From: Paenibacillus methanolicus | Lineage (GTDB): Bacteria > Bacillota > Bacilli > Paenibacillales > Paenibacillaceae | DNA: 62,035 nt | Direction of reading: 5' to 3' | Assembly: GCF_008124765.1 (NCBI RefSeq) | Contig: NZ_VNHS01000022.1 | Span: forward strand, 1-62,035 | In this document: positions 24,736 through 37,897 of the stretch, piece after piece | Numbering within the stretch: the first letter of the stretch is position 1 | Layout of the letters: each line of letters begins with the position of its first letter | The notes under the pieces: model-generated | Database searches by the model: none | Seen by the model: the letters and a program-made list of their open reading frames with translations, nothing else | Told to the model about the DNA's origin: nothing | Program-made: the position numbers and the translations under genes

Positions 24736-27700
24736 TTGGCAGGACAACTTGTTCAGTATGGTCGGCGCACGCGCAGAAGCTATGCTCGTATCAGCGAAGT
24801 GCTCGAAGTTCCGAACCTGATTGAAATCCAACAAAAATCGTACGAAAAGTTTTTGGAGAAGGACTTGCTTGAGCTTTTCCAAGACATTTCGCCGATTCAG
24901 GATTTTACAGGCAACCTGATGCTCGAGTTTATCGACTATTCGCTTGGCGAACCAAAATACTCCGTCGATGAATCAAAAGAACGCGACGTTACTTATGCGG
25001 CTCCGCTGCGTGTCAAAGTTCGGCTGATTAACAAAGAAACGGGCGAAGTCAAAGAGCAAGAAGTGTTCATGGGCGATTTTCCGCTGATGACCGAAACCGG
25101 AACTTTCATCATCAATGGTGCGGAACGGGTTATCGTTAGCCAATTGGTTCGCTCGCCTAGCGTATACTTCAGCACGAAACTGGACAAAAACGGCAAGCGT
25201 GCATATGGTGCGACGGTGATTCCTAACCGTGGTGCATGGCTGGAACTCGAAACCGATGCGAAAGACATCATCTACGTTCGTATTGACCGTACGCGCAAAA
25301 TTCCGGTTACGGTACTTCTGCGCGCGCTTGGTTTCGGTACGGATGCGGAGATCCTCGATCTGCTCGGACATGACGAATATATCCGCAACACGCTGGACAA
25401 AGACAATACCGACTCGACGGAGAAAGCGCTCATCGAGATTTACGAACGCCTCCGTCCGGGCGAGCCTCCAACGCTAGACAACGCGAAGAGCTTGCTCGTC
25501 GCACGGTTCTTCGACCCGAAGCGGTACGACCTCGCGAACGTCGGTCGTTATAAAATAAACAAAAAGCTGCACATCAAAAACCGTTTGTTCAACCACCGTT
25601 TGGCCGAGACGCTTGTGGATCCGTCCACGGGCGAAATTCTCGCCGAAGCTGGTCAGATGATTGATCGCCGTTTGCTGGATGAAATTCTTCCGTACCTGGA
25701 GAACAACGTAGGGTTTAAGACCTATCATGTTGCGAACGGCGTTCTGGATGCGGATAGTATTCCACTGCAAACAATCAACGTATTCTCGCCTGTAGAGGAT
25801 GGCAAAGTGACGAAAGTCATTGCCAACGGGATAATCGACAAGAGCGTGAAGCATATCACGCCAGCCGACATCATCGCCTCGATCAACTATTTCATTAATC
25901 TGCTGCACGGCATCGGCAGTACGGACGATATCGACCACCTCGGTAACCGTCGTCTGCGCTCGGTTGGCGAATTGCTGCAGAACCAATTCCGGATCGGCTT
26001 GTCCCGTATGGAACGCGTCGTGCGCGAACGCATGTCCATTCAGGATGCGAACGCGATTACGCCGCAAGCGCTGATCAACATTCGACCGGTTATCGCGTCG
26101 ATCAAAGAGTTCTTCGGCTCCTCCCAGCTGTCGCAGTTTATGGACCAAACGAACCCGCTCGCAGAATTGACGCACAAACGTCGTCTTTCCGCGCTCGGAC
26201 CTGGCGGTCTGACGCGCGAACGCGCAGGTATGGAAGTCCGAGACGTCCACCATTCGCACTACGGCCGGATGTGTCCGATCGAGACGCCGGAGGGACCGAA
26301 CATCGGTCTGATCAACTCCTTGTCGACATTCGCACGGATCAATGAATACGGTTTTATCGAAGCACCTTACCGGTGGGTCGATCCGAAGACCAGCATCGTT
26401 ACCGAGCAAATCGCGTATTTGACAGCAGATGAAGAAGATAACTACGTTGTCGCGCAAGCGAACGCGAAGCTGAACGAAGAAGGCAGATTCGCGGAAGACA
26501 TGGTTATCGTTCGTTATAACAAGCAAGCCGACAACATCCTCACGATGCCAAGCGAACGCGTTGACTATATGGACGTATCGCCGAAACAGGTCGTGTCGGT
26601 CGCGACGGCGCTCATTCCGTTCCTCGAGAACGACGACTCCAACCGCGCGCTCATGGGTTCGAACATGCAGCGGCAAGCGGTGCCGCTTCTTATTCCGAAG
26701 GCGCCGTTTGTCGGTACGGGCATGGAGCATAAGTCGGCGAAGGATTCCGGCGTATGCGTCGTGGCTAAGCATGACGGCGTTATCGAACGCGTGACAGCAA
26801 ATGAGATTTGGTTGCGCCGCATGGAGCTTGTCGATGGCAAGCCGGTAACGGGCGATCTTGTGAAGCACAAACTACACAAGTTCATGCGTTCCAACCAAGG
26901 CACGTGCATCAATCAGCGTCCGATCTGTCAGAAGGGCGAGATCGTCAAGAAAGGCGATATTCTCGCAGACGGTCCTTCTACGGAGAAAGGCGAGTTGGCG
27001 CTTGGTCGTAACGTCGTCGTTGCCTTCATGACATGGGAAGGCTACAACTACGAGGATGCGATCTTGCTGAGCGAAAAACTCGTCAAGGAAGATGTTTATA
27101 CGTCTATTCACATCGAGGAATATGAGTCCGAAGCTCGCGATACGAAACTCGGACCGGAAGAAATTACGCGCGACATTCCGAACGTCGGCGAAGAGGCGCT
27201 CCGCAATCTTGACGAGCGTGGCATCATCCGCGTCGGCGCGGAGATCAGCGCAGGCGATATTCTCGTCGGTAAAGTAACGCCGAAAGGCGTAACCGAACTG
27301 ACGGCGGAAGAGCGTCTTCTTCACGCGATCTTCGGCGAGAAAGCACGCGAAGTGCGCGACACGAGCTTACGCGTACCGCATGGTACGGACGGTATCGTCG
27401 TCGACGTGAAAGTATTTACCCGCGAGAACGGCGATGAGCTGCCTCCGGGCGTTAACCAACTCGTTCGTTGTTACATCGCTCAGAAGCGTAAGATCTCCGA
27501 AGGCGATAAAATGGCCGGACGTCACGGTAACAAGGGTGTCATCGCGCGCATTTTGCCGGAAGAAGATATGCCGTTCCTGCCGGATGGCACGCCAGTTGAA
27601 GTCGTGCTTAACCCGCTGGGCGTACCATCGCGGATGAACATCGGTCAGGTGCTCGAGGTTCACTTGGGCATGGCGTGCAAGTATCTCGGTTTCCACGCGG

Positions 27701-28281
27701 CAACGCCGGTATTCGACGGCGCGCGCGAGTACGACGTATTCGATACGATGGAAGAAGCCGGCATGCAGCGCAACGGCAAAACGGTCCTGTATGACGGTCG
27801 CACGGGCGAAGAGTTCGAACGCGAAGTTACCGTAGGCGTCATGTACATGATTAAACTGGCACACATGGTCGACGATAAAATCCATGCTCGTTCTACGGGT
27901 CCTTACTCGCTCGTTACGCAGCAGCCACTGGGCGGTAAAGCGCAGTTCGGCGGTCAGCGTTTCGGCGAGATGGAGGTATGGGCGCTCGAAGCGTATGGCG
28001 CGGCGTACACTCTGCAAGAGATTCTTACAGTCAAATCCGACGACGTGGTCGGCCGGGTGAAGACGTACGAATCGATCGTAAAAGGGGAAAACGTGCCGGA
28101 GCCTGGCGTACCGGAGTCGTTCAAAGTTTTGATCAAAGAGCTTCAGTCGCTCGGCATGGACGTCAAGATCCTGTCCGAGAACGAAGAAGAGATCGAAATG
28201 AAAGAAATCGACGACGAGGATGACGGACAAAGCGATAAGCTCAACCTCAACCTTGAAGGCACCGAAGTCGGAGCCGAGTAA
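24736..28281 (+). CDS. rpoB: RNA polymerase beta subunit
   Basis: RpoB forms half of the catalytic cleft. It has 1181 residues. The rifampicin region reads SQFMDQTNPLAELTHKRR, matching the rifampicin-sensitive form. The catalytic-domain blocks GDKMAGRHGNKGV and, toward the end, GGQRFGEMEVWALEAYGA are intact. The frame is open to 24616, but TTG 24736 has GGTGAGG five bases upstream and gives the family start MAGQLVQYGRR. rpoC follows after a 165-base spacer with a terminator-like hairpin. Confidence 0.97.
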   Translation: MAGQLVQYGRRTRRSYARISEVLEVPNLIEIQQKSYEKFLEKDLLELFQDISPIQDFTGNLMLEFIDYSLGEPKYSVDESKERDVTYAAPLRVKVRLINKETGEVKEQEVFMGDFPLMTETGTFIINGAERVIVSQLVRSPSVYFSTKLDKNGKRAYGATVIPNRGAWLELETDAKDIIYVRIDRTRKIPVTVLLRALGFGTDAEILDLLGHDEYIRNTLDKDNTDSTEKALIEIYERLRPGEPPTLDNAKSLLVARFFDPKRYDLANVGRYKINKKLHIKNRLFNHRLAETLVDPSTGEILAEAGQMIDRRLLDEILPYLENNVGFKTYHVANGVLDADSIPLQTINVFSPVEDGKVTKVIANGIIDKSVKHITPADIIASINYFINLLHGIGSTDDIDHLGNRRLRSVGELLQNQFRIGLSRMERVVRERMSIQDANAITPQALINIRPVIASIKEFFGSSQLSQFMDQTNPLAELTHKRRLSALGPGGLTRERAGMEVRDVHHSHYGRMCPIETPEGPNIGLINSLSTFARINEYGFIEAPYRWVDPKTSIVTEQIAYLTADEEDNYVVAQANAKLNEEGRFAEDMVIVRYNKQADNILTMPSERVDYMDVSPKQVVSVATALIPFLENDDSNRALMGSNMQRQAVPLLIPKAPFVGTGMEHKSAKDSGVCVVAKHDGVIERVTANEIWLRRMELVDGKPVTGDLVKHKLHKFMRSNQGTCINQRPICQKGEIVKKGDILADGPSTEKGELALGRNVVVAFMTWEGYNYEDAILLSEKLVKEDVYTSIHIEEYESEARDTKLGPEEITRDIPNVGEEALRNLDERGIIRVGAEISAGDILVGKVTPKGVTELTAEERLLHAIFGEKAREVRDTSLRVPHGTDGIVVDVKVFTRENGDELPPGVNQLVRCYIAQKRKISEGDKMAGRHGNKGVIARILPEEDMPFLPDGTPVEVVLNPLGVPSRMNIGQVLEVHLGMACKYLGFHAATPVFDGAREYDVFDTMEEAGMQRNGKTVLYDGRTGEEFEREVTVGVMYMIKLAHMVDDKIHARSTGPYSLVTQQPLGGKAQFGGQRFGEMEVWALEAYGAAYTLQEILTVKSDDVVGRVKTYESIVKGENVPEPGVPESFKVLIKELQSLGMDVKILSENEEEIEMKEIDDEDDGQSDKLNLNLEGTEVGAE

Positions 28282-28335
28282 TACAGCATGTTAGGTTGAA
28301 ACAACAACGCCGAGTCTCTTGCGGGAGGCGAGAAG

Positions 28336-28371
28336 ATCCGTGATTTGATACCGATCAGATCACGGATTTTT
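28336..28371 (+). terminator. Terminator-like hairpin between rpoB and rpoC
   Basis: ATCCGTGAT (28336-28344) and ATCACGGAT (28359-28367) form a perfect 9-bp stem with a 14-base loop, followed by TTTTCC. It could reduce rpoC transcription relative to rpoB or act in RNA processing. Confidence 0.55.
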
Positions 28372-28446
28372 CCGGCATTAAAGTATAACGCCTTTCAATT
28401 ATCGCTTGCCTGCAACAAGTGAACCATAACGAAGGAGGGTTGCTCC

Positions 28447-32073
<3,627 letters not shown>

Positions 32074-32110
32074 GTATAACTTCTTATCGTTCAAGGACCT
32101 GAATAGGCAG

Positions 32111-32161
32111 GAAGAGCGTGCCGGACGCGCACAAGATTCAGCCCGTCCGACCGCTCTTTTA
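32111..32161 (+). terminator. Terminator of rpoB-rpoC
   Basis: AGAGCG and CGCTCT close a stem that also contains CGGACG/CGTCCG, followed by TTTT. It is located 37 bases after the rpoC stop. Confidence 0.75.
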
Positions 32162-32224
32162 CCTGTCATCAGCTACGCTAGCGATTGCAAAACAGGCTTG
32201 CGAGAATAATATGTCCGAACAAGC

Positions 32225-32254
32225 TTGACATACGGCTGGGCGTAATGCTAATAT
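32225..32254 (+). promoter_or_regulatory. Probable promoter of the str operon
   Basis: TTGACA at 32225-32230 and TAATAT at 32249-32254 are separated by 18 bases, downstream of the rpoC terminator and 97 bases before the L7Ae-type gene. Confidence 0.65.
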
Positions 32255-32350
32255 GTCGAAGTGTGCCATTTTGCATGGCCCCTGTAAGAGCAACCAACCG
32301 TATAATCGTCGCCTTAGTTGGTATCGAGAGGATTGGAAGGAAGGGACCGC

Positions 32351-32581
32351 ATGCAATATATAATTGGCAGTAAACAGACGACGAAGATGGTCGAGCAGCG
32401 CAAGGCTATCGAAGTCTACGTTGCGCAAGACGCGGATCCGCGAATGAAGGACAGCATTGTCCGACTTTGCGAAACGGCGGGTGTGCCGATTACCTGGATC
32501 GATACGATGAAGAGTCTCGGGGAAACCTGTGGCATCGAAGTTGGGGCTGCAATGGCGGCCGTAATACCGGAAATCGAATAA
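32351..32581 (+). CDS. rplGB: L7Ae-family K-turn-binding protein (YbxF type)
   Basis: The 76-residue protein belongs to the L7Ae/L30e family that binds kink-turn RNA. The family core is visible as GSKQTTKMVEQRKAIEVYVA near the start and GETCGIEVGAAMAAVI near the end. Bacillus YbxF sits at the same place before rpsL. The frame is open to 32318, but ATG 32351 has GGAAGGAAGGG before it. A role in the ribosome or with K-turn RNAs is inferred from the family. Confidence 0.9.
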   Translation: MQYIIGSKQTTKMVEQRKAIEVYVAQDADPRMKDSIVRLCETAGVPITWIDTMKSLGETCGIEVGAAMAAVIPEIE

Positions 32582-32713
32582 AGAACTTTCGTTTTTATCG
32601 GATGAGAGTCTGGTAGAAACTTTCGTTTGCTTCTTTATGAACCGCCTGGGTCTGTGGGCTTAAAATAAAGCCGAAGATTTACTTGCTTTTGATTATGGGA
32701 AGGAGGTGGCAGC

Positions 32714-33133
32714 ATGCCAACAATTAACCAGCTGGTACGCAAAGGCCGTCAAGCGAAAGTAGTGAAATCGAAATCGCCGGCATTGCAAAGAGGATTTAAC
32801 GCACTGAAACGGGAAGCTACCGACATCAGCGCTCCGCAAAAACGCGGTGTTTGCACACGTGTAGGTACGATGACGCCGAAGAAACCAAACTCCGCATTGC
32901 GGAAATATGCTCGTGTTCGTCTGACGAACCGCGTTGAGGTTACGGCTTACATCCCAGGTATCGGACACAACCTGCAAGAACACAGCGTTGTACTGATCCG
33001 CGGTGGCCGTGTTAAAGACCTTCCGGGTGTACGTTACCATATCGTTCGCGGCGCGCTCGATACTGCAGGCGTAAACAACCGGAAACAATCTCGTTCCAAG
33101 TACGGTACGAAACGTCCGAAAGTTAAGAAATAA
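32714..33133 (+). CDS. rpsL: Ribosomal protein S12
   Basis: S12 (139 residues) lines the decoding centre. The streptomycin-contact segments TPKKPNSALRK and GGRVKDLPGVRYH keep the wild-type lysines, so no classic rpsL resistance change is seen. GGAAGGAGGTGG precedes the ATG. It is the first ribosomal gene of the str cluster rpsL-rpsG-fusA-tuf. Confidence 0.97.
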   Translation: MPTINQLVRKGRQAKVVKSKSPALQRGFNALKREATDISAPQKRGVCTRVGTMTPKKPNSALRKYARVRLTNRVEVTAYIPGIGHNLQEHSVVLIRGGRVKDLPGVRYHIVRGALDTAGVNNRKQSRSKYGTKRPKVKK

Positions 33134-33200
33134 GTGATAGCCTAAATACGGGTATCGCAATACCAAACGAAGTGAATAATTGAGAAAGGGGGGCACCCTT

Positions 33201-33671
33201 ATGCCACGCAAAGGTCCAGTACCTAAACGTGACGTTCTGCCGGATCCGCTGTACAATAGCAAACTCGTAACTCGTTTGATCAATCGTATCATGATCGACG
33301 GCAAGCGCGGCGTTGCCCAAACGATCCTGTACGATGCGTTCACCCTGATTAACGAGCGCACGGGTAAAGATCCGATGGAAGTATTTGAAACAGCGATCAA
33401 AAACATCATGCCAGTTCTGGAAGTTAAAGCCCGCCGTGTCGGCGGTTCCAATTACCAGGTACCAATTGAAGTTAAACCAGAGCGTCGTACTACTCTTGGT
33501 CTCCGTTGGCTCGTGAACTACTCGCGTAACCGCGGCGAGAAAACAATGGTAGAGCGTCTGGCAGCTGAAATCATCGATGCATCGAACAACACCGGCGCAT
33601 CCGTGAAGAAGCGCGAAGACACGCACAAAATGGCGGACGCGAACAGAGCATTCGCTCACTATCGCTGGTAG
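33201..33671 (+). CDS. rpsG: Ribosomal protein S7
   Basis: S7 (156 residues) initiates assembly of the 30S head and contacts the E-site tRNA. The start MPRKGPVPKRDVLPDPLY and the C-terminal block KREDTHKMADANRAFAHYRW are standard. A frame extension to 33180 is ignored because ATG 33201 has AAAGGGGGG upstream. Confidence 0.97.
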   Translation: MPRKGPVPKRDVLPDPLYNSKLVTRLINRIMIDGKRGVAQTILYDAFTLINERTGKDPMEVFETAIKNIMPVLEVKARRVGGSNYQVPIEVKPERRTTLGLRWLVNYSRNRGEKTMVERLAAEIIDASNNTGASVKKREDTHKMADANRAFAHYRW

Positions 33672-33745
33672 GATCGAGACAGGATGCGCCGCTTAGTGCG
33701 CGCGCATCATGCTTCAGATTCGCATAATCGAAAGGAGACGAGATC

Positions 33746-35824
33746 ATGGCAAGAGAGTTCTCCTTGAAAGATACACGTAACATCGGGATCATGGCGCATA
33801 TCGATGCTGGTAAAACGACAACGACCGAACGGATCCTGTTCTACACAGGCCGTACCCACAAAATCGGCGAGGTGCACGAAGGTGCAGCTACGATGGACTG
33901 GATGGAGCAGGAACAAGAGCGCGGCATCACGATTACGTCTGCCGCGACGACTGCTCAATGGAAGGGTCATCGCATCAATATTATCGACACCCCGGGGCAC
34001 GTTGACTTCACCGTTGAAGTTGAACGTTCCCTGCGTGTATTGGACGGGGCTGTAGGAGTTTTCAGTGCAAAAGAAGGCGTTGAGCCACAGTCCGAAACCG
34101 TATGGCGCCAAGCGGATCGTTACGGCGTTCCACGGATCGCATATGTGAACAAAATGGACATCATTGGTGCAGACTTCTTGAACGTCGTTAAGGACATGCG
34201 TGAACGTCTGCAAGCCAATGCTGTCGCAATCCAACTGCCAATCGGCGCTGAGAATGAATTCGTAGGTGTAATCGACATCGTTGAACGTGTCGCTTACAAA
34301 TACAAAGACGATCTCGGTAAAGAACCAGAGGTAGTTGAAATTCCTGCGGATCTTCTCGAGCAAGTCGAAGAGCTTCGTTTGGAACTGGTAGAGAAAGTCT
34401 CAGAACTGGATGAAGAGCTGATGATGAAATACCTGGAAGGTGAAGAAATCACGATTCCAGAAATCAAAGCGGCACTCCGTCAAGGCGTTGTAGAAGTTAA
34501 AATCTTCCCAGTTATTTGTGGCTCCTCGTACCGGAATAAAGGCGTTCAGCTTATGCTGGATGCGGTCGTAGATTATCTGCCAGCTCCAATCGATGTTCCT
34601 GATATCAAGGGTACCCTTGAAGACGGAACTGAGACGGTTCGTAAATCGGCAGACGATCAGCCATTCTCGGCGCTGGCGTTCAAAATCATGACTGACCCGT
34701 ATGTTGGTAAGTTGACGTTCTTCCGCGTATACTCCGGCGTTCTGAGCTCCGGTTCGTACGTATTGAATTCGACTAAAGGCAAACGTGAGCGTATCGGTCG
34801 TATCCTTCAGATGCACGCTAACAGCCGTCAAGAAATCAGCGAAGTATACTCCGGTGATATCGCGGCAGCCGTTGGTCTGAAAGATACAACAACGGGCGAC
34901 ACGCTTTGCGATGAGAAAAATCTGGTTATCCTTGAGTCGATGAACTTCCCTGAGCCGGTTATCCAGCTCGCGGTTGAACCTAAGACGAAAGCTGACCAAG
35001 ACAAAATGGGTATCGCGCTGCAAAAACTGTCTGAAGAGGATCCGACATTCCGTGCTCACACGGACGAAGAGACTGGCCAGACGATCATTGCCGGCATGGG
35101 CGAACTCCATTTGGAAATCCTCGTTGACCGTATGCTTCGCGAATTCAAAGTCGAAACAAACGTTGGTAAACCACAAGTTGCTTACCGTGAGACGTTTAAA
35201 CAGTCTGCGAAGGTTGAAGGTAAGTTCGTTCGCCAATCCGGCGGCCGTGGCCAGTTTGGTCATTGTTGGGTTGAGTTCGAGCCACTCGAAGCCGGCGAAG
35301 GCTTCAAATTCGAGAACAAAGTCGTTGGTGGTTCGATTCCACGTGAATACATTGCTCCAATCCAAGCTGGTATTGAAGAGTCGATGAAGAATGGTGTCCT
35401 TGCAGGATTCCCTCTCGTTGATATCAAAGCAACTGTATTTGACGGATCCTACCATGACGTTGACTCCTCGGAGATGGCGTTCAAAATCGCAGGTTCTATG
35501 GCGCTTAAAGCAGCGAAGGAGAAATGTGCTCCTATCTTGCTTGAGCCAATCATGAAAGTTGAAGTTAGCGTTCCAGAAGAGTACATGGGCGACGTAATGG
35601 GTATGCTTAGCTCCCGTCGTGGTCGCATCGAAGGCTCGGATACTAAGCACGGTTCGTTGATCGTACGTGCTAAGGTGCCTCTTGCCGAGATGTTCGGTTA
35701 CTCGACTACACTTCGTTCCGGCACGCAAGGCCGTGGCGTATTCTCCATGGAGCTCTCGCACTATGAAGAAGTACCACGTTCGATCTCCGAAGAGATCATC
35801 AGCAAGTCCAAAGGCAACGCGTAA
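33746..35824 (+). CDS. fusA: Elongation factor G
   Basis: EF-G drives translocation by GTP hydrolysis. The 692-residue protein has the G motifs AHIDAGKTT near 19, DTPGHVDF near 83 and NKMD near 137, then domains II-V. SGGRGQFGHCWVEFEP marks domain IV. Full length with no duplication in the window. GAAAGGAGACGAG precedes the ATG. It lies 74 bases after rpsG. Confidence 0.97.
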   Translation: MAREFSLKDTRNIGIMAHIDAGKTTTTERILFYTGRTHKIGEVHEGAATMDWMEQEQERGITITSAATTAQWKGHRINIIDTPGHVDFTVEVERSLRVLDGAVGVFSAKEGVEPQSETVWRQADRYGVPRIAYVNKMDIIGADFLNVVKDMRERLQANAVAIQLPIGAENEFVGVIDIVERVAYKYKDDLGKEPEVVEIPADLLEQVEELRLELVEKVSELDEELMMKYLEGEEITIPEIKAALRQGVVEVKIFPVICGSSYRNKGVQLMLDAVVDYLPAPIDVPDIKGTLEDGTETVRKSADDQPFSALAFKIMTDPYVGKLTFFRVYSGVLSSGSYVLNSTKGKRERIGRILQMHANSRQEISEVYSGDIAAAVGLKDTTTGDTLCDEKNLVILESMNFPEPVIQLAVEPKTKADQDKMGIALQKLSEEDPTFRAHTDEETGQTIIAGMGELHLEILVDRMLREFKVETNVGKPQVAYRETFKQSAKVEGKFVRQSGGRGQFGHCWVEFEPLEAGEGFKFENKVVGGSIPREYIAPIQAGIEESMKNGVLAGFPLVDIKATVFDGSYHDVDSSEMAFKIAGSMALKAAKEKCAPILLEPIMKVEVSVPEEYMGDVMGMLSSRRGRIEGSDTKHGSLIVRAKVPLAEMFGYSTTLRSGTQGRGVFSMELSHYEEVPRSISEEIISKSKGNA

Positions 35825-35864
35825 GCGTAGCGACTTTAGACTAGCCGTATCATAAGTTGTCCTT

Positions 35865-35909
35865 TGGTCGGAAGGTAGACTGACCCTAACCGGCATTCGA
35901 CTCCGACCA
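35865..35909 (+). other. Hairpin in the fusA-tuf spacer
   Basis: TGGTCGGA (35865-35872) and TCCGACCA (35902-35909) form a perfect 8-bp stem with a 29-base loop and no T-run. It may be a processing or stability element for the abundant tuf mRNA. Confidence 0.35.
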
Positions 35910-35954
35910 CTAAACATATAAAACAATTCCGTTTTATTAAGGAGGAACAGTTCA

Positions 35955-37145
35955 ATGGCTAAGGCTAAATTTGAACGTAATAAACCGCACGTTAATATCG
36001 GTACTATCGGTCACGTCGACCATGGTAAAACAACTCTGACTGCTGCCATCACGACGGTTCTTTCCAAGAAATACGGCGGTGCAGCAATCGCATTCGACCA
36101 AATCGACAAAGCGCCAGAAGAGCGCGAGCGCGGTATCACAATCTCCACAGCACACGTTGAGTACGAGACGCCTAACCGTCACTACGCTCACGTTGACTGC
36201 CCAGGCCACGCCGACTATGTTAAAAACATGATCACCGGCGCAGCACAAATGGACGGCGCGATTCTCGTTGTATCCGCGGCTGACGGCCCAATGCCACAAA
36301 CGCGCGAGCACATCCTGCTCTCCCGCCAAGTAGGCGTTCCTTACATCGTCGTATTCCTGAACAAATGCGACATGGTTGAAGACGAAGAGCTCCTCGAGCT
36401 GGTTGAGATGGAAGTTCGCGACCTTCTTAACGAGTATGAGTTCCCAGGCGACGACACGCCAATCATCCGTGGTGCAGCTCGTGAAGCGCTGCAAAACCCA
36501 GATGGTCCTTGGGCTGAAAAAATCGTTGAACTGTTCGAGCAAGTTGACACGTACATCCCTACTCCAGAGCGTGACGTTGACAAGCCGTTCCTTATGCCTG
36601 TCGAGGACGTATTCACGATCACTGGCCGTGGTACGGTAGCAACTGGCCGCGTTGAGCGTGGTGTGGTTAAAGTCGGCGACGAGGTAGAAATCGTTGGTCT
36701 GGCTGAAGAAACTCGCAAATCCGTATGTACGGGCGTTGAGATGTTCCGTAAACTGCTTGACTCCGCTCAAGCTGGCGACAACATCGGCGCACTGCTTCGT
36801 GGCGTTGACCGTAAAGACATCGAGCGTGGTCAAGTTTTGGCAAAGCCAAACTCCGTTAAACCACACACGAACTTCACGGCTCAAATCTACGTCCTGACTA
36901 AAGAAGAGGGTGGCCGTCACAAGCCATTCTTCACAGGCTACCGTCCACAGTTCTACTTCCGTACAACTGACGTTACAGGCATCATCAACCTGCCAGAAGG
37001 CACTGAGATGGTTATGCCAGGCGACAACATCACGGTTACAGTAGAAATGATCTCGCCAATCGCGATCGAAGAAGGTACTCGCTTCGCAATCCGCGAAGGC
37101 GGCCGTACTGTAGGCGCTGGCGCAGTAGCAACGATCCAAAAATAA
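35955..37145 (+). CDS. tuf: Elongation factor Tu
   Basis: EF-Tu (396 residues) delivers aminoacyl-tRNA to the A site. GTP-binding motifs are GHVDHGKTT near 19, DCPGHADY near 81 and NKCD near 136; domains II and III are complete. Codon use is strongly biased (for example CCA for proline), as expected for the most abundant protein. AAGGAGGAA precedes the ATG. A terminator follows, closing the str cluster. Confidence 0.98.
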   Translation: MAKAKFERNKPHVNIGTIGHVDHGKTTLTAAITTVLSKKYGGAAIAFDQIDKAPEERERGITISTAHVEYETPNRHYAHVDCPGHADYVKNMITGAAQMDGAILVVSAADGPMPQTREHILLSRQVGVPYIVVFLNKCDMVEDEELLELVEMEVRDLLNEYEFPGDDTPIIRGAAREALQNPDGPWAEKIVELFEQVDTYIPTPERDVDKPFLMPVEDVFTITGRGTVATGRVERGVVKVGDEVEIVGLAEETRKSVCTGVEMFRKLLDSAQAGDNIGALLRGVDRKDIERGQVLAKPNSVKPHTNFTAQIYVLTKEEGGRHKPFFTGYRPQFYFRTTDVTGIINLPEGTEMVMPGDNITVTVEMISPIAIEEGTRFAIREGGRTVGAGAVATIQK

Positions 37146-37172
37146 GCGATAGCAGCCTAAGTTGCTTTCGAG

Positions 37173-37201
37173 AAGGCCTCACTTCGGTGGGGCCTTTTTT
37201 A
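37173..37201 (+). terminator. Terminator after tuf
   Basis: AAGGCCTCAC and GTGGGGCCTT pair (one G-T pair) around a TTCG tetraloop, followed by a T-run. Confidence 0.92.
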
Positions 37202-37384
37202 CATGGTAAACAAAGGATGCGACGTATAACTAGCGCAGTTGAGGTCAACAATGGTATGATGGTCAAATGTGAGTTCCATCTATGAGAATAGAAGGAGAAC
37301 TTACCCCTTTTTATGGACAGCAAAGGACGACAAACCATCATAGCCCGCTAAGGTCAGAAAATACACGGCAGCCCAACATTTTTG

Positions 37385-37413
37385 TTGCATTTGCCCTAGA
37401 GATTAGATATAAT
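37385..37413 (+). promoter_or_regulatory. Sigma-A promoter of the S10 operon
   Basis: TTGCAT at 37385-37390 and a perfect TATAAT at 37408-37413 are spaced by 17 bases. It lies 139 bases before rpsJ. Between the tuf terminator and this promoter I see nothing supportable. Confidence 0.8.
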
Positions 37414-37457
37414 ATTTTCTGTTGGTCTGTGACGTTGCGATGATGTGAGAGGTTGTT

Positions 37458-37501
37458 GACACACCCGGCTCCTTTGCCATGAGGAGCGTGTCGAGTTTTT
37501 C
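37458..37501 (+). terminator. Terminator-like hairpin in the S10 operon leader
   Basis: GACAC/GTGTC and an inner GCTCC/GGAGC pair form a two-part stem, followed by GAGTTTTTCTCG. Because it lies between the promoter and rpsJ, it looks like an attenuator of the whole S10-spc-alpha transcript. Confidence 0.6.
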
Positions 37502-37551
37502 TCGCGGAGTATGTCCGATACTAAATTGGGCGATAGAAGGAGGGAACTACA

Positions 37552-37860
37552 ATGGCAAAGCAAAAGATTCGTATTCGCTTGAAAGCGTACGATCACAGAA
37601 TTCTTGATCAATCCGCAGAGAAAATCGTGGAAACTGCGAAACGTTCCGGTGCAGGCGTGTCGGGTCCGATTCCGCTTCCGACTGAGAAGCAAATCATCAC
37701 CATTCTGCGTGCGGTACACAAGTACAAGGATTCTCGGGAACAATTCGAAATGCGCACACACAAGCGTCTGATCGATATTGTTAACCCAACGCCGCAAACG
37801 GTTGATGCACTGATGCGTCTCGATCTGCCATCCGGTGTAGATATCGAAATTAAGCTGTAA
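37552..37860 (+). CDS. rpsJ: Ribosomal protein S10
   Basis: S10 (102 residues) belongs to the 30S head and also partners NusB in antitermination. The start MAKQKIRIRLKAYDHRILDQ and the block THKRLIDIVNPTPQTVDALM are standard. AAGGAGGG precedes the ATG. First gene of the S10 cluster, downstream of a leader hairpin. Confidence 0.97.
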   Translation: MAKQKIRIRLKAYDHRILDQSAEKIVETAKRSGAGVSGPIPLPTEKQIITILRAVHKYKDSREQFEMRTHKRLIDIVNPTPQTVDALMRLDLPSGVDIEIKL

Positions 37861-37897
37861 AGCATAACGGAAACAGGATAAGAAAAGAGGTGTCAAC

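Noticed and set aside
35952..37139. A 395-codon open frame antisense to tuf
   Set aside because: It mirrors the highly biased codons of tuf; no known protein and no translation signals.
37282..37446. A 54-codon frame between tuf and the S10 promoter
   Set aside because: No ribosome-binding site at its ATG, and it runs across the S10 operon promoter.
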